From the NCBI RefSeq assembly GCF_039532215.1, contig NZ_BAAARN010000001.1:1845942-1909941 (forward strand): a stretch of 64,000 nucleotides of DNA, given 5' to 3'. Under the pieces are notes generated by a model, which searched no databases, was not told the DNA's origin, and worked only from the letters and a program-made list of their open reading frames with translations. Shown here one piece after another: positions 43,549-54,610 of the stretch. Origin of the DNA: Pedococcus aerophilus (GTDB lineage: Bacteria > Actinomycetota > Actinomycetes > Actinomycetales > Dermatophilaceae). Positions within the stretch are counted from its first letter, which is position 1; each line of letters begins with the position of its first letter. A program made the translations under genes and the position numbers.

Positions 43549-44639
43549 TCAGACGGCGGCGACCGCCAGGTCCTTGGCCACCAGCTCGGCGACCTGCACC
43601 ATGTTGAGCGCCCCGCCCTTGCGCAGGTTGTCGCCGCAGATGAAGAAGTCGAGGGTGTTGGGGAAGTCCAGCGCCTGGCGCAGCCGCCCGGCGAACCTCG
43701 GGTCGGACCCCACCGTGTCGTTGGGCGTCGGGAACTCGAAGGTCTCGGGGTCGTCGAGGACCACCACCGCCGGGGCCTCGACGAGCGCCTGGCGCGCCTC
43801 GTCGACGTCGATGGGCCGGGCGAACGTGGCGTGCACCGCCACCGAGTGGGTCGAGATCACCGGCACCCGTACACAGGTCGCCGAGACGCGCAGGTCCGGC
43901 AGTCCCAGCACCTTGCGGGTCTCGTTGCGGATCTTGAGCTCCTCGGACGTCCAGCCGTCCTCGGCCGCGGTGCCGATCCACGGGAGGACGTTCATGGCCA
44001 GCGGCGCCGGGAACGGCGAGTCGGTGCCGAGCTCGAACTCGATGAGCCGGCGCACGTCGCCGGGGGCGTGACCCAGCTCGCGGTGTCCGGCGACCACCTC
44101 GATCTCGTCGTGCAGGCGCGCCATACCGGCTCGTCCCGCACCCGAGGCGGCCTGGTAGGTGGCGACGACGAGCTCGGTGAGCTCCCACCCGGCGTGGAGC
44201 ACGCCGAGGGCATCGATGATCGTCAGCGTCGTCGCGCCCGGGTTGGCGAGGATCCCCTTGGGGCGGTTGCGCACCTGGTGGGGGTTGACCTCGGGGACGA
44301 CGAGCGGGATGTCGGGGTCGCCGCGCAGTGCCGAGCTGTTGTCGATGACGACCGTGCCGCGTGCTGCCGCGATCGGGGCCCAGTGGGCGGCGACCGGAGA
44401 GGGGAGGTCGACCAGCGCGATGTCGACCCCGTCGAAGAACTCCGGGGTGAGCTCCTGGACGACGACCTCACGACCGCACACCGTGAGCACCGTGCCGGCG
44501 TCCTCGGACGCTGCGGCAGCCCGGATCTCGCCCCAGATGTCGGCCCGCATCGCGAGCACCTGCTGCGTGACCCGCCCCACGGCTCCCGTGGCACCGACCA
44601 GGGCGAGGGTCGGCCGAGGAGCGCGGGAGGCGAGGGAGG

Positions 44640-44643
<4 letters not shown>
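43549..44643 (-). CDS. asd: Aspartate-semialdehyde dehydrogenase homologue lacking the catalytic cysteine
   Basis: A 364-residue protein that follows the whole ASADH fold: [18 protein letters not shown] for NADP binding, [39 protein letters not shown] with the conserved Gln, [18 protein letters not shown] with the His, and [20 protein letters not shown]. The active-site loop reads [11 protein letters not shown] where functional enzymes have N-P-N-C-T-T, so residue 137 is Ala (codon 44233-44235) in place of Cys. The GTG start overlaps the lysC stop. It may be an inactive or repurposed paralogue; a true asd would then lie elsewhere. Confidence 0.88.
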
Positions 44644-45923
<1,280 letters not shown>

Positions 45924-46107
45924 GGTGGAACTCCTGGGGACCAGACGACGGTGCAGGGCGCGTGCGTGGGGGCCACGCGCGCGTAGCGTGCAGTCTATCG
46001 ACGGTCCTCATGGTGGGACGCGGCAACCGTATGGCGGACGGGAACGAGCGCGGGCGCGGCGCCGTCAAACCGCGGTCACCGGCTCCACTGGAGGGATACC
46101 GTCAACC

Positions 46108-47022
46108 ATGACCATCGAGGTTCAGGGGGTCCGCCGAGCGTTCGGCGACGTCCTCGCGGTCGACAGCATCAGCCTCACCGCTGCACCGGGTGAGGTCACC
46201 GCGCTGATCGGCCCCAACGGCTCCGGCAAGACCACGCTGCTCCTCATGCTCGCGACGCTGCTCGTCCCCGACCAGGGCGCGATCCGCATCGACGGCCTCG
46301 ACCCGGTCGCCCAGCCGACCGAGGTGCGCTCGCGGATCGGGTGGATGCCCGACGGGTTCGGCACCTGGGACGCGCTCACGGTGAGGGAGGTCCTGCACAC
46401 CGTCGCCGCGGCATACCGGATCTCCCCGGACCGGGCCCGCGCCCGCACGGACGAGCTCCTCGCCACCGTCCACCTCGAGGACCTCGGTGACCGGCGGGCC
46501 CGGGTCCTGTCGCGGGGGCAGAAGCAGCGCCTCGGCCTGGCTCGCGCCCTCATCAACGACCCGAGCGTCCTGCTCCTCGACGAACCCGCCTCCGGCCTGG
46601 ACCCCCGCAGCCGCATCGAGCTGCGCGACATCCTGAGGTCGCTCGCCGCGCAGGGCAGGACGGTCGTCGTGTCGAGCCACATCCTCACCGAGCTCCAAGA
46701 GGTGGCCGACCGGGCTGTCATCATCGCCCGGGGCCGCAGCCTGGAGACGCAGCGACTCGACGCCGAGTTCGTCTCGACCGGCCCCGCCTCGTGGCGGATC
46801 GACTCCCTCGACCTCACCCGCCTCACCGACTGGCTCGCCGAGCACCACGTCCCCGCACGACGGGTCGGAGGTGGCCTCACCGAGGTGGAGGTGTCCGGCG
46901 AGGAGAACGCCGCGCGGCTGCTCGCCGACCTCGTCCGCGACGGCATCCGGGTCACGGCCTACGCCCCCAGCCAGGGCGCCCTCGAGTCCGCCTACCTCGC
47001 AGCGACGGAGGACCGGCGATGA
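46108..47022 (+). CDS. ABC transporter ATP-binding protein
   Basis: A 304-residue ATPase of the drug/lipid exporter type (CcmA/DrrA-like). Walker A is ALIGPNGSGKTTLLLMLATL, the signature VLSRGQKQRLGLARALIND, Walker B VLLLDEPASGLDPRS and the switch SSHILTELQEV. A C-terminal extension of about 90 residues follows. It overlaps its permease by ATGA. Substrate unknown. Confidence 0.92.
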   Translation: MTIEVQGVRRAFGDVLAVDSISLTAAPGEVTALIGPNGSGKTTLLLMLATLLVPDQGAIRIDGLDPVAQPTEVRSRIGWMPDGFGTWDALTVREVLHTVAAAYRISPDRARARTDELLATVHLEDLGDRRARVLSRGQKQRLGLARALINDPSVLLLDEPASGLDPRSRIELRDILRSLAAQGRTVVVSSHILTELQEVADRAVIIARGRSLETQRLDAEFVSTGPASWRIDSLDLTRLTDWLAEHHVPARRVGGGLTEVEVSGEENAARLLADLVRDGIRVTAYAPSQGALESAYLAATEDRR

Positions 47023-48152
47023 GCTGGCACGGGATCAGGACGGTCGCGACCCTCGAGCTGCAGCAGCGGGTTCGCACCTCGAAGTGGCCCATCGTCCTCG
47101 GGGTGTGGGTCGCCCTCATCGCCCTCGTGGCGTTCCTGTCCTACTGGGCCACCAACGACGAGCAGCTGCGAGCCGGCGAGGCGATGTACGACATCGTCAT
47201 CTTCTTCGTCCTCGGCCTGGCCATGCTCATCGTGCCCTCGCTCACCGCGACGTCGGTCAACGGGGACCGCGAGCACGGGGTGCTGGCCACGCTCCAGACG
47301 ACCCTGCTCTCGCACTGGGACATCGCCCTCGGCAAGCTCGCAGCGGCCTGGCTCATCTCCATGGCGTTCCTCGTCAGCGCGATGCCGTTCATGGCGTGGG
47401 CGTGGTTCGAGGGTGGGGTGTCCGGCGGCCGGATCGTGCTGTCGCTGCTCGTGCTCGTGCTGGTGCTCGCCGTCGTGTGCACGCTCGGACTGATGTTCTC
47501 GGCGCTCACCGCCCGACCGATCGCCTCCGCCGTCCTCACCTACCTCGCCCTGGGCGCCCTGGTCTTCGGGACGACGATCGGCTTCGCCCTGTCCGCCTTC
47601 CTCGTCACCGAGACCGAGCAGCAGAAGGTCTTCGGCATCCCGGACAACTGGTGGGAGACGCACCAGCCCCCGGCCATCGACCCCGCCGACCCCACCATGA
47701 CGCAGGACCAGCTCGACGAGCTGATGAAGTCGAGCCAGCCCACCCGGGCGGACTGCACGACGTTCACCCGCGAGACGCAGGTCGCCCACACGGAGCGGAT
47801 CTGGTGGATGCTCCCGCTCAACCCGTTCGTCGTGGTCGCCGACGCCGCTCCCTCGGTGCCGCGGGAGCGCGGCAACGAGTACTCCTCCGGGTTCACCCCG
47901 ATGCGGTGGATCAGCGGAGGAGCCCGTATGGCGCGCAACGGCCCCGAGGACGTGGTGGACGAGTGCGCGATGCAGACGCAGATGGACTCAGGCGGCTACG
48001 TCGACCCGATGGAGTCCGCGCTGAAGACGGCGCCGGTCTGGCCGTACGGGCTGGTGTTCCTGCTGCTCGCCGGGACGGGTGCAGCGGTCGTCGCCGGACA
48101 GCGGCTCCGGACGCCGATCCGCCGCCTGCCGAACGGCACCCGTATCGCCTGA
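47019..48152 (+). CDS. ABC exporter permease (ABC-2 type)
   Basis: A 377-residue permease with six membrane helices, including IVLGVWVALIALVAFLSYW near the N terminus and VWPYGLVFLLLAGTGAAVVA at the end. SLTATSVNGDREHGVLATLQ is the usual ABC-2 segment after the second helix. A large extracellular loop of about 110 residues, with two cysteines (RADCTTF and DECAMQ), lies before the last helix. It pairs with the ATPase directly upstream. Confidence 0.88.
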   Translation: MSWHGIRTVATLELQQRVRTSKWPIVLGVWVALIALVAFLSYWATNDEQLRAGEAMYDIVIFFVLGLAMLIVPSLTATSVNGDREHGVLATLQTTLLSHWDIALGKLAAAWLISMAFLVSAMPFMAWAWFEGGVSGGRIVLSLLVLVLVLAVVCTLGLMFSALTARPIASAVLTYLALGALVFGTTIGFALSAFLVTETEQQKVFGIPDNWWETHQPPAIDPADPTMTQDQLDELMKSSQPTRADCTTFTRETQVAHTERIWWMLPLNPFVVVADAAPSVPRERGNEYSSGFTPMRWISGGARMARNGPEDVVDECAMQTQMDSGGYVDPMESALKTAPVWPYGLVFLLLAGTGAAVVAGQRLRTPIRRLPNGTRIA

Positions 48153-48159
48153 GTGTCAC

Positions 48160-48191
48160 TCAGGGGTGCAGCGCGTCGAACTCGGCTTCGG
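48160..48191. repeat. Duplicated 3' end of the DUF5063 gene (orphan copy)
   Basis: This 32-base segment repeats 48216-48247 with a single mismatch. On the minus strand both copies encode EAEFDALHP followed by a stop. The copy here lies 56 bases further downstream and is not attached to a gene. Confidence 0.9.
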
Positions 48192-48209
48192 GGACCAGCT
48201 CCGAAGCCG
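48183..48209. terminator. Hairpin between convergent genes, formed within the duplication
   Basis: CGGCTTCGG (48183-48191) and CCGAAGCCG (48201-48209) form a perfect 9-bp stem with a nine-base loop between the stops at 48152 and 48216. One arm belongs to the duplicated DUF5063 tail. Confidence 0.65.
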
Positions 48210-48215
48210 GGGGCC

Positions 48216-48767
48216 TCAGGGGTGCAGCGCGTCGAACTCTGCTTCGGAGATGGTCTCCTCGTCGGCATCGAGCCGGATGTGGCCGAGCAGGGACTGGAGC
48301 ACCCGCAGGGCGGAGGCGGCCCGCTCGCCCCAGTCGGACAGGTAGCTGAACTGCCACCACCACAGGGCCTCGGACAACCGGCCCTCGTCGTGGTGGCGCA
48401 GGCCGTGGGCCAGGGCGCCGGCCACGACCGCAATGTCGTTGGACAGCGATCCGGTGGTCAGCTCGGCCGAGGTGACCGGGTCGACGAGGTCGGCGTACTC
48501 GTCCAGGCCCTCGAAGAGGTTGGCGAAGCCGGTGCGCAGCGGGTCGAGCTCGGGGTCGGTCGTGTCGGCCTCGAAGCGCTCTGCGGGGACGATGTCCTGG
48601 ATCGCGGCGAGCCTCGTGCCCATGACCAGCGCCTGCGAGAGCGCGAGCAGCGTCATCGGGATGGCCGAGTCGGGCGCCGAGCCCGAGGCGACCTCGGTGA
48701 CCGTCGCGAGGTAGTGCCGCGCGTCGTTGGCCGACTCGTCGGCCAGCATCCGCAGGTCGTCAGACAT
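48216..48767 (-). CDS. DUF5063-family protein
   Basis: A 183-residue, mostly helical protein of the DUF5063 type, found next to recR in many actinobacteria. Visible features are [20 protein letters not shown] at the start, [20 protein letters not shown] and [20 protein letters not shown] at the end. Function is unknown. Its ATG overlaps the recR stop by eight bases, so it is probably co-transcribed with recR. The last ten codons are duplicated downstream. Confidence 0.82.
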   Translation of the reverse strand: MSDDLRMLADESANDARHYLATVTEVASGSAPDSAIPMTLLALSQALVMGTRLAAIQDIVPAERFEADTTDPELDPLRTGFANLFEGLDEYADLVDPVTSAELTTGSLSNDIAVVAGALAHGLRHHDEGRLSEALWWWQFSYLSDWGERAASALRVLQSLLGHIRLDADEETISEAEFDALHP

Positions 48768-49359
48768 CGAGCAACCGCCTTCCTTCGAACGCCCGACCGA
48801 GGGTGACCTCGTCGGCATACTCCAGGTCGCCACCGACGGGCAGGCCCGAGGCGAGACGGGTGACCTTCAGGCCCATCGGCCGCAGGAAGCGGGCGAGGTA
48901 GCTCGCGGTCGCCTCGCCCTCGAGGTTGGGGTCGGTGGCGATGATGACCTCGGTGACCTCGCCGGACGCGAGGCGGGTCATGAGCTCCTTGATCCGCAGG
49001 TCGTCAGGACCCACGCCCTCGATCGGGCTGATCGCCCCGCCGAGCACGTGGTAGCGACCACGGAACTCGCGGGTGCGCTCGACGGCGACGACGTCCTTGG
49101 GCTCCTCGACGACGCAGATCGCGGTGCCGTCGCGGCGCGGGTCGGCGCAGATCCGGCACTGCTCGCCCTCTGCGACGTTGCCGCAGGTGGTGCAGAAGCG
49201 GACGCGGGCCTTGACCTCGGTGATCGAGTCGACCAGTCGCGTCACGTCGACGGCGTCGGACTGGAGCAGGTGGAAGGCGATTCGCTGAGCACTCTTGGGG
49301 CCCACGCCGGGAAGCCGGCCGAGCTCGTCGATCAGGTCCTGGACCACGCCTTCGTACAC
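48760..49359 (-). CDS. recR: Recombination mediator RecR
   Basis: A 199-residue protein of the RecFOR pathway that helps load RecA at gaps. The N terminus has the helix-hairpin-helix [20 protein letters not shown], the zinc finger [16 protein letters not shown] and a Toprim domain ([35 protein letters not shown]). GTG start at 49359. The dnaX-recR neighbourhood is standard in bacteria, here with an SRPBCC gene between. Confidence 0.96.
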   Translation of the reverse strand: MYEGVVQDLIDELGRLPGVGPKSAQRIAFHLLQSDAVDVTRLVDSITEVKARVRFCTTCGNVAEGEQCRICADPRRDGTAICVVEEPKDVVAVERTREFRGRYHVLGGAISPIEGVGPDDLRIKELMTRLASGEVTEVIIATDPNLEGEATASYLARFLRPMGLKVTRLASGLPVGGDLEYADEVTLGRAFEGRRLLDV

Positions 49360-49385
49360 ACCGGTGAGCCTATGCCCTGCCGGTG

Positions 49386-49916
49386 TCAGCCACCCGACCG
49401 GACGCGCTCACGCAGGCCGGCCGCGAGCCCCATCACGGTCAGCTGGTCGAACAGCCCGCCGAGCCGCTCAGCCAGCAGGCGGTGCTTGACCGGCGCCATC
49501 CGCAGCCGCAGGTGCAGCCGGCTGCCACTGCCCTGCGGCGTCAGCTGCAGACACCACGTGAGGTGGGTGCGACCCCGTGTGGAGGTGTGCAGGAGGTGCT
49601 GGCCCGGCGCGAGCTCGGCGACGGTGAAGGTCGCGTCCCGCCCGCCCCAGTCGGGGATCACGTCCCCCACGGCCAGGTCGAGGTGTCGTGCGTCGAGCCG
49701 GCGCAGCCCGCGCCGAGACCCGGGGACGAACCGCTCCACCCACCGGGGGAAGTACCAGCCCGCACGGCGCTTGCCCAGCTGCACCAGCCACGGCCAGACC
49801 TGCTCGGGCGGGGCGGGGAGGCTGAAGGCGCGGTCCATGACGACGTCCGCCGGAGCGACTAGCTCGTCACCGGGCAGGGTCGCCCGGAGCTCGGCAGCGG
49901 TCGGTCGGGTCAGCAC
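49386..49916 (-). CDS. SRPBCC-family protein
   Basis: A 176-residue START/SRPBCC-fold protein, a ligand-binding helix-grip domain. It begins with a helical part and then [20 protein letters not shown], the typical first strand and helix, followed by [15 protein letters not shown] and the late helix [20 protein letters not shown]. Ligand and role unknown. It lies nine bases beyond the dnaX stop and 26 bases before recR, so it is likely in the dnaX-recR transcription unit. Confidence 0.8.
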   Translation of the reverse strand: MLTRPTAAELRATLPGDELVAPADVVMDRAFSLPAPPEQVWPWLVQLGKRRAGWYFPRWVERFVPGSRRGLRRLDARHLDLAVGDVIPDWGGRDATFTVAELAPGQHLLHTSTRGRTHLTWCLQLTPQGSGSRLHLRLRMAPVKHRLLAERLGGLFDQLTVMGLAAGLRERVRSGG

Positions 49917-49925
49917 GGCTGGCCG

Positions 49926-52334
49926 TCAGCCTTCGTCGATGACCTTGCCGCCGAGGAGTCGCTCGATGACGGGGCGACCCACGTCGCCGACGGCCTCGAT
50001 GTCCTCGTCGTCGTCGCTCGCGGCGCTGTCGTCGGCGATGTAGGTGTCGGGGGTGCGCTCGGGCTCCTCTGCCGCCACCTCGGCCTTGGCCCGGGCGAGC
50101 AGCGATCCCGGAGCGGGTGGGGCTGCGGGAGCGACGGCGATCGGTGCAGCACCCCCCGCCGGCTCCGTCGCCCAGCTCGGACCACTGCCGGGGGCAGCCG
50201 GTGCGCTGGCCCACCCGCCGTCGCCGGACTCAGGAGCAGGTGAGGGTGCGACGGCGCCGCTCGCGGCGTAGGCGGTGGCTGCCCGTCCCGCAGCATCGGC
50301 GCCGCCCGAGCGCGTTCCGGCGCCTGCGCCCGGCGCGGAGCCCTGTCCCGAGCCCTGACCCGGGCCCTGGCTGGTCGAGCCGCCGGCAGCGCCGGCTCCA
50401 GCGCCACCGCCCGAGGGATCGTTCGACCCCTGGTCGTGGAACCCGCGCGAGGTCTCTGCCGCCGTGACCACGGGGTGCGACTCGCCGCTCGGCGCTGCCA
50501 GGCGCGCGTCGGGCACCGGGATGCCCTCGACCCGCGCGTCCACGCCGAGGACGTCGATGAGGGCCTGGCGGACGAGGTCGGCGTGCGGTCCGTGGCGGAA
50601 GGTGTTGGCGATACCGACCGTCGAGATGCCGAGCACGACCTTGCGCCCGTCGAACTCGTGCACGGTGGCGTGCTCGGACAGCAGCGTCCACGTCGTGCGC
50701 TTGTGCTTGAAGATCCAGCCCAGGATGTCCGGCCAGGCTCGTCGGATCGCCGCCGTGTCCATGCCTCCGGGAGTCGACCGCTCAGTGGCCACCGACTGGG
50801 ACTCGGGCCGGGACTCCTGCTGGTGCTGCTGAGCCTCCTCCTGGTGCTGCTGCTCGGGCTCGGGCGCCGCCGGCTCGGGCCGAGCCGCAGAGGTCGGCTC
50901 GGGTCCGGCGTCCGGAACAGGAGAGGACGAGGGGGCGGGAGACGGCGCCGGGCGCTCGACGACCGGCGTCGCTCCGGTCGGCGGCGCGTAGAGCGGGGTC
51001 TCCGGGCGCTGGGTCGGGGCGTCGGACGTACCGGTGGTGGCGGCACTGGCAGCGTCGGTCGCGGCACGGGGTTCGGCGGCCGCGGTTGCCGCCGGAGCCA
51101 TCGGTGCCACAGGAGCTGCCGAGGCGACCGGCTGGACCGGGGCCTGTGCCCGCGCAGCCTGCGAGGGAACGCCCTCGACGTCGAGGCGACGCTCGAGGCG
51201 GTCCAGCCTCGCTGCATACCCGCTCTCGCCGGAGGCACCCGGGAGCAGGACGCGCGCGCAGATGAGCTCGAGCTGCAGGCGCGGCGCGGTGGCACCGGTC
51301 ATCTCGGTGAGGCCGGCGTTGACGATGTCGGCCGCGCGGGACAGGGCTCCACCACCGAAGGCGGCGGACTGCTCACGCATGCGTTCGAGCTGGTCCTCCG
51401 GGAGTCCGCGCAGGACCGAGGAGGCGCCGTCGGGGATCGCGGCGACGACGATGAGGTCACGCAACCGCTCGAGCAGGTCCTCGACGAAGCGGCGCGGGTC
51501 GAGCCCGGTCTCGATGACCCGGTCGACCTGGTGGAACACCCCGGCTGCGTCGCCGACGGCGAAGGCGTCGATGGTCGCGTCGAGCAGCTCGCCGTCGGTG
51601 AACCCGAGCAGCGCCGCGGCGCTCTCGTAGGTGAGCCCGTCGTCGCCGGACCCCGCGATCAGCTGGTCGAGCACGGAGAGGGAGTCACGCACCGAGCCGC
51701 CGCCGGCCCGCGTCACGAAGGACAGGACGCCCGGGGCGACGGCGACGTCCTCCTGCGCGCAGAGCTTCTGCATGTAGTCGGACAGCTGGCCCGGCGGCAC
51801 GAGGCGGAAGGGGTAGTGGTGCGTCCGGCTGCGGATCGTGCCGATGACCTTCTCGGGCTCGGTCGTCGCGAAGACGAACTTCACGTGCTCCGGCGGCTCC
51901 TCGACGATCTTGAGCAGGGCATTGAAGCCCTGCGGCGTGACCATGTGGGCCTCGTCGATGATGTAGATCTTGTAGCGGCTCTGGGCGGGGCCGTAGGACG
52001 CGCGCTCGCGCAGGTCACGGGCGTCGTCGACACCACCGTGGCTGGCTGCGTCGATCTCGATGACGTCGACCGAGCCGCTGCCACCGCGGGCGAGCGCCAC
52101 GCAGGAGTCGCACACCCCGCACGGGTCGGGTGTCGGGCCCTGCTCGCAGTTGAGGCAGCGGGCCAGGATGCGGGCACTGGTCGTCTTGCCGCAGCCGCGC
52201 GGGCCGGAGAAGAGGTAGGCGTGGTTGACGCGCCCCGTGCGCAGCGCCTGCATGAGCGGCTCGGTGACGTGCTCCTGGCCGATGACGTCGGCGAAGGACT
52301 CGGGCCGGTAGCGGCGGTACAGGGCGGTGCTCAC
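49926..52334 (-). CDS. dnaX: DNA polymerase III gamma/tau subunit
   Basis: An 802-residue clamp-loader ATPase. GTG start at 52334 (STALYRRYRPESFADVIGQE), Walker A LFSGPRGCGKTTSARILARC, four zinc cysteines (CLNCEQGPTPDPCGVCDSC), Walker B YIIDEAHMVTPQGF and sensor ATTEPEKVIGTIRSR. After residue 370 comes a long Ala/Pro/Glu-rich linker, a tau-like domain (RRAWPDILGWIFKHKRTTWT) and a low-complexity Gly/Ala/Pro tail. I see no A-rich slippery site for a shorter gamma form. A TAGGGT hexamer lies seven bases before the start. Confidence 0.95.
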   Translation of the reverse strand: MSTALYRRYRPESFADVIGQEHVTEPLMQALRTGRVNHAYLFSGPRGCGKTTSARILARCLNCEQGPTPDPCGVCDSCVALARGGSGSVDVIEIDAASHGGVDDARDLRERASYGPAQSRYKIYIIDEAHMVTPQGFNALLKIVEEPPEHVKFVFATTEPEKVIGTIRSRTHHYPFRLVPPGQLSDYMQKLCAQEDVAVAPGVLSFVTRAGGGSVRDSLSVLDQLIAGSGDDGLTYESAAALLGFTDGELLDATIDAFAVGDAAGVFHQVDRVIETGLDPRRFVEDLLERLRDLIVVAAIPDGASSVLRGLPEDQLERMREQSAAFGGGALSRAADIVNAGLTEMTGATAPRLQLELICARVLLPGASGESGYAARLDRLERRLDVEGVPSQAARAQAPVQPVASAAPVAPMAPAATAAAEPRAATDAASAATTGTSDAPTQRPETPLYAPPTGATPVVERPAPSPAPSSSPVPDAGPEPTSAARPEPAAPEPEQQHQEEAQQHQQESRPESQSVATERSTPGGMDTAAIRRAWPDILGWIFKHKRTTWTLLSEHATVHEFDGRKVVLGISTVGIANTFRHGPHADLVRQALIDVLGVDARVEGIPVPDARLAAPSGESHPVVTAAETSRGFHDQGSNDPSGGGAGAGAAGGSTSQGPGQGSGQGSAPGAGAGTRSGGADAAGRAATAYAASGAVAPSPAPESGDGGWASAPAAPGSGPSWATEPAGGAAPIAVAPAAPPAPGSLLARAKAEVAAEEPERTPDTYIADDSAASDDDEDIEAVGDVGRPVIERLLGGKVIDEG

Positions 52335-52341
52335 GATCGGA

Positions 52342-52347
52342 ACCCTA
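52342..52347 (-). promoter_or_regulatory. -10 hexamer of dnaX
   Basis: On the minus strand TAGGGT lies seven bases before the GTG of dnaX, in the 103-base spacer to the divergent ABC gene. Confidence 0.4.
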
Positions 52348-52437
52348 GTCGGCCCACCTGACACGGCACAGCCACTGCCGAGGCGGTGCTGCGCCCCCAG
52401 ATCGCGGTGCCAGACTGTCGGCGACGACAGGAGATCC

Positions 52438-53121
52438 ATGGCCGGGCGACGCAAGCAGGGCAGCACCACGGAGAAGACCAGGGCGAGCCAGCTCGTGCTC
52501 GAGGTCAAGGGTGCCGGCAAGGACATCGAGGGCTCGGTGCTGCTGGCGCCGATCGACCTCAAGGCCAAGGCCGGGCAGTGCATCGTGCTCCGAGGGGAGA
52601 ACGGCAGCGGCAAGACCACCCTCCTGCGCATCCTCGCCGGAGCCCTCGAGCCCTCGGTCGGGTCGGCGACCTTCAACGGCGCGCCCCTCGACGAGCGCGA
52701 CCCGGCCACCCGCGCCGGGGTGGCGTCCCTCGTGGGTGCTCCCACGGCATACCGGGACCTCACGGTGATCGACCACCTCGTCCTCATCGACTCCACGTGG
52801 GGCGGTGACATCTCCACCGCCGACGAGCGGGCCGACGACCTGCTCGTGACCTTGGAGATCGACCACCTGTCGGAGCGGTTCCCGCACGAGCTGTCGTCGG
52901 GGCAGCAGCAGCTGTTCCACCTGGCGATGGTGCTGTTCCGGCCGTCGACGGTCCTGCTGCTCGACGAGCCCGAGCAGCGGCTCGACACCCACAAGCGTGG
53001 GCTGCTCACCCGCCTGCTCGTCGAGCGCAAGGCGGCCGGCAGCACCCTCGTCATCGCCTGCCACGACCCCGTCATGACCGAGGCCATCGCCGACCGCGTC
53101 GTCGACGTCGCGGGCGCATGA
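52438..53121 (+). CDS. ABC transporter ATP-binding protein, heme-exporter (CcmA)-like
   Basis: A 227-residue ATPase with Walker A VLRGENGSGKTTLLRILAGA, signature LSSGQQQLFHLAMVLF, Walker B VLLLDEPEQRLD and the switch histidine in VIACHDP. AGGAG lies five bases before the ATG at 52438. It overlaps the following membrane gene by ATGA. The pair forms an export system of unknown substrate. Confidence 0.9.
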   Translation: MAGRRKQGSTTEKTRASQLVLEVKGAGKDIEGSVLLAPIDLKAKAGQCIVLRGENGSGKTTLLRILAGALEPSVGSATFNGAPLDERDPATRAGVASLVGAPTAYRDLTVIDHLVLIDSTWGGDISTADERADDLLVTLEIDHLSERFPHELSSGQQQLFHLAMVLFRPSTVLLLDEPEQRLDTHKRGLLTRLLVERKAAGSTLVIACHDPVMTEAIADRVVDVAGA

Positions 53122-54578
53122 GCACCCCGCACGAACCCGCCCCGCACGAACCCGCAACGGACGGAAGCGCAACGGACGGACCGGCCACGGACACCCCCAC
53201 CGGGCCGACCCGCGACCGCGACCGCCTGGCGCAGGCGCGCAGGGTCATCCGCGGCGGCCTGCCCGAGCAGGGCAACGGCAACGCCATCTACGCCGCGTAC
53301 GTCGCCGTCATCGCCTCGCTCGTCTACGGCGTCCCCGCGTCCCGGGCGTTCTTCACGTTCGTCGACCCGGAGTGGATCTCGCGGCACCTCACCGGGCTGC
53401 AGGGGGTCCTCGTCATCGGCGCGGCCGTCGCGGGAGTGCTGCTGCTGGGGTTCCGGCTCGGCTCGGTCCGTGGGCCCGTCGTCCCCGACCTCCCTTACCT
53501 CGACCACGTCGCGACCAGCGCCCTCGACCGGGCCGTCGTCCTGCGCCGGTGGTGGCGGATCAGCCTCGTGGGCTGCCTCGTCGCCGGCCTGCTGACGGGC
53601 GCCGTCGTGGGCACCGGCATGGTCGCTGCCGGGGTCGCCTCCCTGGTCGTCCTGCTCCCCACGACGCTCGGTGGGCTCCTGGTCGGGTTGGCCCTGGGCG
53701 GTGCGTGGTTGTGGGGCCAGGTCCGCTCGTGGCCCACCGGCGACCGTGGTCCGGGCACGGTGCTGCGCGGACGGCGTTCGCTGCGAGCGCTGCACCACGT
53801 GGGCCTGCGGACCCAGTCCGCCCGGGCCGTGACCATGGGCGGTGCGGTCCTCGCGGGCGACCTGCGTGCCGCTCGGCTCGACGTCGCCGCACCCGGCACC
53901 CGCCTGCGCCGCACCCGGCTGCGCGCCCGCGGGCGGATCGCCGTCGTCGCCGAACGCGACCTGCTCGGCCTGCGCCGCACGCCCGGCGCGTTCGCCGTGG
54001 GCCTGGTCCTGTCGGCCGCCGGCTGCTGGGCGCTGGCCCACTCCACGACGCCCGGGGTCCCCAACATCGTCGCCTTCGTGGGCGTGGTCGCCGCCTACCT
54101 CGGGTATGGCGCGTGGTCCGAGGGCCTGCGCCTGCAGGGCGACAACGCCGGGACGCCTGCGCTGATCGGGCTGCCGTTCGCGGAGGAGTCGCTGGCCCAC
54201 CTCATCGCGCCGTCGGCGCTGTTCGCCGTCGTCGCCGTCGTCTCCGGAGCGGTCGTGGCGACGACGTCCGGCGCCGGGGTGGCCGCGGTCTTCTGGCCGG
54301 TCGCGATGACGGCCCTGGTGGCCGGGACGCACCTGATGGCAGCCTTTCGCGGGCTGCCGCCCGTCTCGTTGTTCTCCCCCGGCTCTGCCGTCATCTCGGT
54401 CGGCTTCTGGTACTCCCGTCCGCTGCTGCTCGCCCTCATCGGCGGGGTCGCCGCGACCGCCCTGCTCACGCGGTCCAGCACGAGCAACGCCCTGCTGGTG
54501 CTGGCGCTCGCGTCCTACGCCGCGGTGATGTTCGGTCGTCGCAGGGTCCGTCTCCTCGACGAGGCCCACCGCGCCTGA
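53118..54578 (+). CDS. Multi-helix membrane protein partnered with the ABC ATPase (DUF6297-like)
   Basis: A 486-residue protein with a repetitive acidic N terminus (HEPAPHEPATDGSATDGPAT), then about ten membrane helices. The spacing and the coupling to the ATPase point to a large permease. The middle cytoplasmic loop (GRRSLRALHHVGLRTQSARA) is arginine-rich. I cannot assign a substrate. It ends convergent with the next gene without an obvious terminator. Confidence 0.78.
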   Translation: MSTPHEPAPHEPATDGSATDGPATDTPTGPTRDRDRLAQARRVIRGGLPEQGNGNAIYAAYVAVIASLVYGVPASRAFFTFVDPEWISRHLTGLQGVLVIGAAVAGVLLLGFRLGSVRGPVVPDLPYLDHVATSALDRAVVLRRWWRISLVGCLVAGLLTGAVVGTGMVAAGVASLVVLLPTTLGGLLVGLALGGAWLWGQVRSWPTGDRGPGTVLRGRRSLRALHHVGLRTQSARAVTMGGAVLAGDLRAARLDVAAPGTRLRRTRLRARGRIAVVAERDLLGLRRTPGAFAVGLVLSAAGCWALAHSTTPGVPNIVAFVGVVAAYLGYGAWSEGLRLQGDNAGTPALIGLPFAEESLAHLIAPSALFAVVAVVSGAVVATTSGAGVAAVFWPVAMTALVAGTHLMAAFRGLPPVSLFSPGSAVISVGFWYSRPLLLALIGGVAATALLTRSSTSNALLVLALASYAAVMFGRRRVRLLDEAHRA

Positions 54579-54610
54579 CCGTTTCCGCCCCCGCGTGCCG
54601 CACCGGTGCG

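Noticed and set aside
45924-46010. Possible lysine riboswitch before lysC
   Set aside because: The leader is at most about 65-90 bases, too short for the L-box, and none of its conserved segments are visible; only a small GC hairpin is present.
51000-51300. Programmed frameshift in dnaX to make a gamma form
   Set aside because: No run of A or other slippery heptamer with a following stem was seen in the relevant region of this G+C-rich gene.
52335-54569. Upstream extension of dnaX by 745 codons
   Set aside because: The extension is antisense to an ABC ATPase and its permease; the conserved DnaX N terminus begins at the GTG at 52334.
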